Shown here in pieces: positions 1 to 5,800 of a stretch of DNA of 7,251 nucleotides; the first letter of the stretch is position 1, and the number at the start of each line of letters is the position of its first letter. Made by a program: the position numbers and the translations under genes. Origin of the DNA: CAZMLC01 sp964567125 (lineage in GTDB: Bacteria; Verrucomicrobiota; Kiritimatiellia; RFP12; UBA1067); the NCBI GenBank assembly GCA_964567125.1, contig CAZMLC010000104.1, forward strand, positions 1 through 7,251, in the 5' to 3' direction. The notes below the pieces were generated by a model that saw nothing but the letters and a program-made list of their open reading frames with translations, ran no database searches and was not told the DNA's origin.

Positions 1-1355
1 GCGAACTGGCCGACCATCACCACGAGATCGTGCTGATCGATCCATTTCTTCGTCATGAGCATCTCCAGAGAGAGCTGAAGCAGATCGTGCGGATTGGCGA
101 TGAAGGGCATGAGCACAGGACGGATACCATAGGTCAATGCCAGTTGACGGAAGACCGCGTTGTCGTAGGTCAGTCCGAAGATGGGCACCTTGCCACGATA
201 GGCGGCGCACATGTTGGCTGAGGTACCGCGACTGGTGTTGCAGACAATCCCCTTGACCGGCAATTTGCGCGAGCACTCCACGGCGGCGTAAACGATGTTG
301 TCGCGGACCGGCTCATCGCTGGCGAGCTTATCCTTATCCGCGCGGATGAAAAGGTCGTCCGGTGATTTTTCCGTCTCCTGGATAATGCGCGACATCATCT
401 CGACCGACTCGACGGGATACTTGCCGTTGGCGGTCTCGCCGCTCAGCATCACCGCGTCCGTACCGTCCATGACCGCGTTGGCGATGTCGCTGACTTCCGC
501 GCGCGTCGGGCGCGCGGAGGTCTCCATGCTCTGCAGCATCTGCGTGGCGGTGATCACCGGCTTATGCCGCCGCATGCAGGAGTAAATGATACGCTTCTGG
601 ATGAGCGGGACCTCTTCGACGGGAATCTCAATGCCGAGATCGCCGCGCGCGACCATGATGCCGTAGGCCACCTCTAAAATATCATCCAGGTGGGTGACGC
701 CTTGCCGATTCTCAATCTTGGCGATGATGCGGATCGGGCTCTCATTGGTGTCGAGAATGCTCTGCAAGGCCATGACATCATCGCGGTTGCGCACAAACGA
801 ATGGGCAATAAAATCGAGGCGGTTGGCAATCGCGAACTCGATGAAGTCGCGGTCCTTCTTGGTCAGCGCAGGCGTATTCAATTCCGCGCCGGGAACATTG
901 ACCGATTTCTTATCTTTGACCATGCAGTCATGCGCGGCTGTACAGACCAGCGCATCGCCTTTGCGTTCCACGATCAGCAGCTCCACGGTACCGTCGTCAA
1001 CCAGCACGGACTGGCCGATCCTCACTTCATCGCAGAAGCGGTTGTAACTGACCTGAAAACCCTTGCCGGGTTCAACTGACTTGGTGCTGACCAGCACGGA
1101 TTGGCCCGCGGTGACGCGTAGCGGTTCCGTCAAGTTGCAGACGCGGACATTGGGGCCTTTGGTGTCAACCATGATCGCGATGGATTCGGAGACCTGGCGA
1201 ATATTCTTGACGATGGTCATCGCCTCATCGGTGGTGATATGCGCCGTGTTCAGACGTGCAACGTCCATTCCCGCATCATAGAGCTTCTGAATCAGCTCCA
1301 CGCCGCAATTGAGGGAGGAGATTGTTGCAACGATTTTTGTCCGCTTGTTTATCAT
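1..1355 (-). CDS. pyk: Pyruvate kinase, C-terminus cut by the window edge
   Basis: Cytoplasmic glycolytic enzyme that transfers phosphate from phosphoenolpyruvate to ADP, giving pyruvate and ATP. 451 codons are visible, and family members run about 470-480, so only the last 20-25 residues are missing. Visible motifs: TKIVATI (6-12), the substrate-site segment RLNTAH (34-39), DTKGPNVR (64-71), a B-domain lid (about 72-165), the signature IAKIENRQG (211-219) with catalytic Lys213 and metal ligand Glu215, metal ligand Asp239 in ARGDLG, TATQML (269-274), and the TRAEVSDIANAVMDGTDAVM helix region (284-303). The C-terminal allosteric-type domain runs from about 350 onward. The ATG at 1355 places TKIVATI at the usual distance from the N-terminus. 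Its ribosome site is weak (GTGAG, 5 nt upstream). Odd points: the usual SH of RLNFSH is AH, and the Glu after TKGP, linked to potassium dependence, is Asn69. The RxNTAH form is, as I recall, shared with Bacteroidota enzymes. The family assignment is secure. Confidence 0.97.
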   Translation of the reverse strand, partial: MINKRTKIVATISSLNCGVELIQKLYDAGMDVARLNTAHITTDEAMTIVKNIRQVSESIAIMVDTKGPNVRVCNLTEPLRVTAGQSVLVSTKSVEPGKGFQVSYNRFCDEVRIGQSVLVDDGTVELLIVERKGDALVCTAAHDCMVKDKKSVNVPGAELNTPALTKKDRDFIEFAIANRLDFIAHSFVRNRDDVMALQSILDTNESPIRIIAKIENRQGVTHLDDILEVAYGIMVARGDLGIEIPVEEVPLIQKRIIYSCMRRHKPVITATQMLQSMETSARPTRAEVSDIANAVMDGTDAVMLSGETANGKYPVESVEMMSRIIQETEKSPDDLFIRADKDKLASDEPVRDNIVYAAVECSRKLPVKGIVCNTSRGTSANMCAAYRGKVPIFGLTYDNAVFRQLALTYGIRPVLMPFIANPHDLLQLSLEMLMTKKWIDQHDLVVMVGQF

Positions 1356-1452
1356 ACGATCTCACTTTCATCTGAACGGTAAACACCCTTGCGTTGACCG
1401 CGAACGTTTACGCGAATACTCCCATCAAGAGCCCTTGAACAAGAAACGTGTA

Positions 1453-1481
1453 AAAGTACCACAGCATGAGGGTGTTTGCAA
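1453..1481 (-). promoter_or_regulatory. Candidate sigma70-type promoter of pyk
   Basis: On the minus strand, TTGCAA (1481-1476) is followed after exactly 17 nt by TACTTT (1458-1453). This gives 4/6 and 3/6 agreement with the TTGACA/TATAAT consensus at the ideal spacing. Transcription would begin near 1446 and leave a leader of about 90 nt before the pyk ATG at 1355. The match is weak, and another promoter further upstream (for example around the TATACA at about 1530-1525) is not excluded. If transcription started upstream, the repeat cluster at 1513-1629 could fall in the pyk leader. Confidence 0.3.
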
Positions 1482-1512
1482 GTCACAAAGCCTTTCTTGG
1501 AAAAGCACGCCA

Positions 1513-1537
1513 AGGGTTTCTTTTTGTATAAAACCCT
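1513..1537. repeat. 7-bp inverted repeat, hairpin with an 11-nt loop
   Basis: AGGGTTT (1513-1519) and AAACCCT (1531-1537) are perfect reverse complements around an 11-nt AT-rich loop. Neither strand has a T-run after the stem, so it does not look like an intrinsic terminator. Its right arm runs directly into CCCTGCTGT (1534-1542), a nine-base word repeated exactly at 1619-1627, so it adjoins the larger repeat cluster to its right. Confidence 0.45.
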
Positions 1538-1561
1538 GCTGTTCTGGATGATGTCTGCACG

Positions 1562-1629
1562 GTACAGCGGGGGCTGCGCACCCGCTGCCGTAGTGCCTCT
1601 ATACAGCAGGTTTTCAGCCCCTGCTGTAC
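1562..1629. repeat. Nested inverted repeats able to form alternative stems
   Basis: Four arms are visible. Arm A (1562-1576) pairs with arm D (1615-1629) over 15 bp with a single mismatch that would be a G-U pair in the plus-strand RNA. Inside this, arm A also pairs with arm B (CCCGCTG 1581-1587) over 7 perfect bases through 1565-1571. Arm C (TACAGCAGG 1602-1610) pairs with D over 9 perfect bases (1620-1628). B can pair with C at 6 of 7 positions. A and C are near-copies of each other (TACAGCRGG). The DNA therefore has either one long stem (A-D) or two short stems (A-B, C-D). No T-run follows on either strand. It could be a cruciform or repeat element, an operator array, or a structured RNA; the sequence alone does not decide. 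Confidence 0.6.
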
Positions 1630-1677
1630 AAAATATCAACCGAAAAAAACCGCGTCCGCGCAGTCTAAAAATAACGC

Positions 1678-1706
1678 TTGTGACCACACGGGGCATCCGC
1701 TACACT
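1678..1706 (+). promoter_or_regulatory. Candidate sigma70-type promoter of the thioesterase operon
   Basis: TTGTGA (1678-1683) and TACACT (1701-1706) each match four of six consensus positions and are separated by exactly 17 nt. The start of transcription would be near 1713, giving a short leader of about 22 nt that still includes the ribosome site CGGAG at 1722-1726. The fit between promoter, leader and start codon makes this the better supported of the two divergent promoters. Confidence 0.5.
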
Positions 1707-1721
1707 CGTTGGCATCACACA

Positions 1722-1726
1722 CGGAG
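1722..1726 (+). promoter_or_regulatory. Ribosome binding site that fixes the thioesterase start
   Basis: CGGAG lies 8 nt before the ATG at 1735. An in-frame TTG at 1729 would give two extra residues (fMet-Ile-), but it sits only 2 nt after this site. The ATG at 1735 is therefore the better start. Confidence 0.55.
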
Positions 1727-1734
1727 CCTTGATT

Positions 1735-2091
1735 ATGACCTCGTATAAGTTGGTAATGCCTGAGCACACGAATCAATTTGGATTTTTATTTGGCGGATAT
1801 CTGCTTCAATGGATCGACGAAACCGCGTGGATGGGCGCCAGCATGGATTTTCCCGGACGCCGTTTTGTGACTATCGGCATGAACCATGTCGAATTCCGCA
1901 AAAGTGCGCACGGCGGCGCCATGTTGCGCATTGAGATCACCCAGCTCCATCGCGGCACCACCTCGGTCACCTACCATGCGCGCGTCTTCAGCCGCGAAAT
2001 GGGCACCGAGGAGGACATCGAGATTTTCGTTACGGAGATCACCTTTGTCAATGTGAACCGCGAGGGACATAAATGTCCGATCACCCCATAA
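1735..2091 (+). CDS. Hotdog-fold acyl-CoA thioesterase (YciA/BFIT-like, COG1607 type)
   Basis: A small cytoplasmic enzyme of 118 residues predicted to hydrolyse acyl-CoA thioesters to free acid and CoA. The N-terminus carries the family hallmark VMPEHTNQFGFLFGGYLLQW (7-26). The Asn of the HTNxxG segment (Asn13) and the Asp of WIDE (Asp28) fall at the positions of the catalytic residues in single-hotdog acyl-CoA hydrolases. The helix region WIDETAWMGA follows, then VEFRK and the late strand with GTTSVTYHARV typical of the fold. The protein ends just after TFVNVNREG, where relatives (about 130 residues) carry only a short variable tail, so it looks complete. It is the first gene of a two-gene unit, overlapping the next gene by 19 bp. 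Substrate chain length cannot be read from the sequence, and such proteins normally work as oligomers. Confidence 0.9.
   Translation: MTSYKLVMPEHTNQFGFLFGGYLLQWIDETAWMGASMDFPGRRFVTIGMNHVEFRKSAHGGAMLRIEITQLHRGTTSVTYHARVFSREMGTEEDIEIFVTEITFVNVNREGHKCPITP
2062..2066 (+). promoter_or_regulatory. Internal ribosome binding site for the glycosyltransferase-like gene
   Basis: GAGGG lies inside the end of the thioesterase gene, 6 nt before the ATG at 2073. It is a stronger Shine-Dalgarno match than that of the first gene and supports the overlapping start, with translation of the two genes coupled. Confidence 0.6.
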
Positions 2092-2786
2092 CGTTGCTCT
2101 GGTTACGGCCGGGAACCGCTGATCGTTATGCATGCGAAAACTGCTTGCGTGACCGCGATCTAACGACCCAATGGACGCGCCTCGGCATCACGATCCATTC
2201 CGCCGCGGCCTATCTGCCGCTGGCGGAAGCGCCGCATGGCCCGATCTTTTACGGAGCTTTGCGCACGTGGCTCGGCACGCGCAAACCGGGATTACGCAAC
2301 CTACCTTCAGTCATCAACCGCGTTATGGATAATCCGCGTCTGCTCACCTGGCTGGCCGGGCTGGCGCGCACGACCGATCCGCAACAGGGCGCCGCGTTGA
2401 CAGAAGCGATGCTAACCGGCAATTACGATCCACGCTTGGATGAGGAACTTCTGCGCCACGTTAAACAGCACGCGCAAAAGACCACCCGCGTGCTCATCTC
2501 AACGCCGCTGCTGGCACGTCAGGGACGCCGCCTCGCCGCGGCGCTGAATTGTCCCTGGTACAGTCTGCTGGGCGGTGAGGAGCATTGGGTCGAAGCGCTG
2601 GGCGACTCCATGCCGCAGCGGGTCTGGACCTTGCTGCGCGAGGAGAGCCTTTCCTGCGCGGCCTTTGTGCGCTACCAGTCCGAGATCCATCCGCTCATCC
2701 ACCAGCACATTCAGCCGAACGTCATCATCGACGCAACGGAATTGCACACGCACGGCTACGCAAATGAAAAAGGGCAACCGCGCTGA
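2073..2786 (+). CDS. GT4-like glycosyltransferase N-terminal domain only (half-length protein)
   Basis: This 237-residue protein resembles the acceptor-side, N-terminal Rossmann-like domain of a GT-B family 4 glycosyltransferase group that I recall from planctomycetes and verrucomicrobia. Matching landmarks are CENCLRDRDL (21-30), YLPLAEAPHGPIFYGALRTWL (47-67, relatives have FFGGINVYLQ here), LISTPLLARQGRRLAAAL (141-158), LLGGEEHWVEAL (165-176, relatives TLQGEDSFLDAL), VWTLLREE (184-191), and an interdomain-like end at NVIIDATELHTHGY (216-229, relatives VVPNGI..GY). The frame stops eight residues later, where the family would enter its C-terminal nucleotide-sugar-binding domain with the E-x7-E motif. 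No remnant of that half follows; a terminator comes at once. There is no signal peptide or membrane segment. It may be a degenerate or non-catalytic partner protein; transferase activity should not be assumed. The start at 2073 is supported by GAGGG 6 nt upstream. Confidence 0.75.
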   Translation: MSDHPITLLWLRPGTADRYACENCLRDRDLTTQWTRLGITIHSAAAYLPLAEAPHGPIFYGALRTWLGTRKPGLRNLPSVINRVMDNPRLLTWLAGLARTTDPQQGAALTEAMLTGNYDPRLDEELLRHVKQHAQKTTRVLISTPLLARQGRRLAAALNCPWYSLLGGEEHWVEALGDSMPQRVWTLLREESLSCAAFVRYQSEIHPLIHQHIQPNVIIDATELHTHGYANEKGQPR

Positions 2787-2803
2787 TGCACGATTGCCCT
2801 TTT
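2768..2803. terminator. Bidirectional intrinsic terminator overlapping the end of the glycosyltransferase-like gene
   Basis: AAAAGGGCAA (2768-2777) and TTGCCCTTTT (2794-2803) form a perfect 10-bp stem with a 16-nt loop. The stem ends in T-runs on both strands, so it can stop the plus-strand operon and the convergent minus-strand gene whose stop codon is at 2821-2823. The left arm lies inside the last codons of the glycosyltransferase-like gene, and the TGA at 2784-2786 is in the loop. Confidence 0.8.
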
Positions 2804-2820
2804 CTTGGAACCGCTACGCA

Positions 2821-5800
2821 TTAACGCAGCATCAGCACGCTGCCGTTCGGGCGCGAGAGGTAGAGTTTACCCGCGCGATAGGAGACGGTCGCATCCTGCG
2901 GTCCCTCAACCACAAAGGTCGTGGTTGCATCGATTCCCGTTGCCGCGGTCAGATCGGCAATGAGATAGGTTCCGCGGCGGAAATCGCTGGGCGTAACCAC
3001 CGTCACCGTGTTGCCGGGAACCTCCACGGCGCCGACCAGCGTCAGACAGCTGGTGATATCGACCACCATGCGCGAAAAGACGAGTTTGCCCGTCCCCGAG
3101 CCATTGGTCGTAACCGTAACGTGCGCAGCTCCTCCTACGGAAACGCTGTTCACAACAACGGTAAACGGCATGTTCGTCGGAGCGCCTGCAACCGGCCCGA
3201 AGGTCACCGCGCTTCCAGATTGCAGAACCAATCCATTCGCCGTTGTGACGAGTCCGGTCTGACCAAAATCGACCACCACGCGCGAACTGGTGTTTGAGGC
3301 TGCGGTCAGGGTTGTTGCATACGTCACATTGCTGATCGTGGTCGATCCAGGCTTGATGCGCAAATCCGAAATATTCTGGCGCATATAGGATCCGCCTGTC
3401 CCGCCGCTGATGCCGATATAGCCCGTCGCATTGCCAAGGACATTCGAGATATTCGCTATGCAGTTGGTGGTAAAGACCTTGTTCCCCTGGATCAACCGTG
3501 CCTGCAGTTTATTCACGCCATCAAAGGTCATTGAAACATAAATCGGACCATACGCGGTCGTATCGCCTGTCACGATGCCATTTATCCCCGGCAATTTCGA
3601 CGAAGCGATCTCCGCGCCATTGGAACACCAGGCGAAGTCATACTTCGAGTTTGGATACGTGTTGATCGCAAAGCCATACGAAGGCGAAATGCCGGAATAC
3701 CCCTTCCCTCCGCCTGTAGCGCCCAAGGATGTCGCACCGGTAGCGGCGCGATGAATGAAGACCGCAAAACCGTCGGCTGGAACAGAACTGGTATCCGCCA
3801 CGCGGTAAGTGAAGGAAATTTCCCAGGGCGTGTTGATCGGCACCGGCGTCTTGTAAATCGCGGAACCGGCGGTGTTACCTGAACCGGGTGTCAGCGTCAA
3901 GACCTGCCCTTCGGTCTTCCAGAATGAGATGCCGTTCAACTGCCAGCTGCTGACATCGCCGATACTCACCCGCGCAGCGCCTGAACCAAAGCCCAGCGTA
4001 CCGCCGGCCAGCGTCACCGCGTTGATGTTTGTCGCGGTGAGATAGGAAGAGCCGGTTCCGGAAACCCGATACTCACCGCCGGAGACCTCCTGATCCAGCA
4101 GAAGGCTGCCGCTCTTCACGTCAATAGTTCCTGAACCCACGACGCTGGTATACGGGGCGACCTTTGACAGCGCATACTGCTGATCCAGTTCGAACACGAG
4201 TGCGCCATTGTTGGTCAGTACGCCGCCGCCGAGCGTTCCCGGCGAGACCACGCGCACCACGCCTTGATCAATCGTCGTACCGCCGGAATAGGTATTGATA
4301 CCCGTCAACGTTGTGCTGCCAGCCCCCTCCTGACGCAGGCTTCCGGCCCCACCAATGGGTTGGTTCAACGTCATGTTGTCGGACCGGTTGATCGCTAAGC
4401 AGGCGTCCGCGTTCGCCAACGAAACCTGCGTGCCGCCCAGCGTTCCAGCGACACCGCCATTGCCCACGCGCAGAATGCCGTTACGCACGATCCACGAACC
4501 GCCAAAGGCGCTGTTGTCGGAAACCAGCGTCAATGCAGGGCAACCGGCTTTTTCCGCAACGCCGGCGCCGCTTACCGTTGCACCTGCGAGCATATTAACC
4601 GCAGTGATCTCCGTATCATTGACCGCGTAATCCAAGAGCGCCTGCGGCAAGAGCGTGCGCTGACATCCCGGCAGAGTCACATAGGCGGTCAGGCCTTGAT
4701 CGCCAGTCAACTCGCAGAAGGCGATCATCATGCGATAATATCCCGCGGTCAGCGCGATAGACCCGCTCCGCTGAGGCGCTCCTGATTGATACCCTTGGAA
4801 AACATTATTCGAGACCACGACCGCGTCGTTGATGAAGAGCATGCTGCAATCATCGCTGGAAAGTCCGAAGGTATAGGTGCCATCTACAGGCGCATAGAAC
4901 CGTCCGCGCCAGCGCGCAGCAAAGCGATCCGTAGTATTGTTCGCATATTTGCCAGGAAATTTGCAGGTCGTCATGGCGCCGTAATTAAACACAAGCCCGA
5001 GATGCAGCGAATTGGTCACGATGGTCGGCGTGTACTGCGCAAAGAGAGCATTGACGCTTGCCGCTGAGAGCAGGTTTGTATCGATTCCCACAGTATTGAC
5101 CGGCGTGTAGTCGATGAACTCGGCCATAAGCCCGTTCGCCGCGGCACGCAAACTCGCCTGAGCGCCAGCCGCCACGGTGATCGGCGTCTGCAAGCGGCTC
5201 ACATTCTGCAAGGCCAGCACACCGCCATCCACACGTGGATTGACGCGCGCATCAGCGCCGCAGTCCAGCTGATAGCCAGCCCCTGCATTCTGTTTAGACA
5301 CGGTCACGGAAGGCGCGATCGTACCGCTGTAGAAGGCGAAGATACTGGCTTCGCCCACGCGCAAGGTCTGCGTGCCGCTCTGGGTATTGGTGACCATACC
5401 CTCACCCTGCAAGCCGTTGATGCGTACATCGTAGCCATTCAGATCAAAGGTGCCTGCGGCATAAAGCTCAACAACGCCCTTGCCCACGCCATACGGAATC
5501 ACATCGGTCGCCGCCACTTTAAGCAGGCCGGCCTCCACGCGCGTGGTGCCCGTATACGTGTTGTTGCCGACGGACAACGACGCAGCACCGGAACCGCGCT
5601 TGACCATCGTCAACGTTCCATCGAGTTTTGAGGCGAACGTCACAGTGGCGTTCGCATTGAGCGCGACAGCGCCGCCCTGATTCGAGCCGGTGAACGGCTG
5701 CGTCGAGATCCACGAATACGCCGTCCCCGTGCCGATTTCAAACGTGGTTGCACCGTTCACTGGATTGAGCGAAACCGGCCCATTGAACGTGTTGTCTGCA

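Larger units (their letters stand above)
1356..1734. promoter_or_regulatory. Divergent intergenic control region between pyk and the thioesterase operon
   Basis: This 379-bp stretch holds no convincing gene. Two short open frames cross it (1352-1696 minus, 1476-1748 plus), but their translations are rich in Arg, Cys and Lys, lack any recognisable family, and overlap the inverted repeats. From left to right it contains the pyk leader (1356-about 1446) with a weak hairpin built on GTAAAC 1379-1384 and GTTTAC 1406-1411, the candidate pyk promoter (1453-1481), a cluster of inverted repeats (1513-1629), an A-rich stretch (1629-1672), and the candidate thioesterase promoter (1678-1706). It is visibly more AT-rich than the flanking genes. 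The length is generous for two simple promoters, which suggests regulation or a small RNA, but no known riboswitch was recognised. Confidence 0.7.

Noticed and set aside
690..1079. Open frame of 129 codons antisense to pyk
   Set aside because: The opposite strand encodes unmistakable pyruvate kinase motifs; this frame is its shadow.
1534..1628. CRISPR array or integron attachment site
   Set aside because: The repeated words are only about nine bases, alternate in orientation and have unequal spacing; no integrase or cas gene is present.
1562..1629. Intrinsic terminator
   Set aside because: The stems are strong, but no T-run follows on either strand and no gene ends nearby.
1352..1696. Open frame of 114 codons on the minus strand ending in a 4-bp ATGA overlap with the pyk start
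   Set aside because: The overlap looks like operon coupling, but the translation has no recognisable family, is Arg/Lys/Cys-rich, crosses the candidate pyk promoter and hairpins, and has no clear ribosome site.
1729..1731. TTG as the thioesterase start
   Set aside because: It is only 2 nt from the ribosome site; the ATG at 1735 has 8 nt spacing.
1476..1748. Open frame of 90 codons on the plus strand across the intergenic repeats
   Set aside because: It overlaps the repeat cluster, the candidate promoter and the thioesterase start in another frame, and has no family resemblance.
2575..3297. Open frame of 240 codons crossing the terminator between the two convergent genes
   Set aside because: It overlaps two well-supported genes, runs through a strong bidirectional terminator, and is Arg/Ser-rich like an out-of-frame translation.
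2821..3300. C-terminal autotransporter barrel of the giant protein
   Set aside because: The terminal region lacks the alternating amphipathic strands and the final aromatic residue of such barrels; it ends in SVLMLR.
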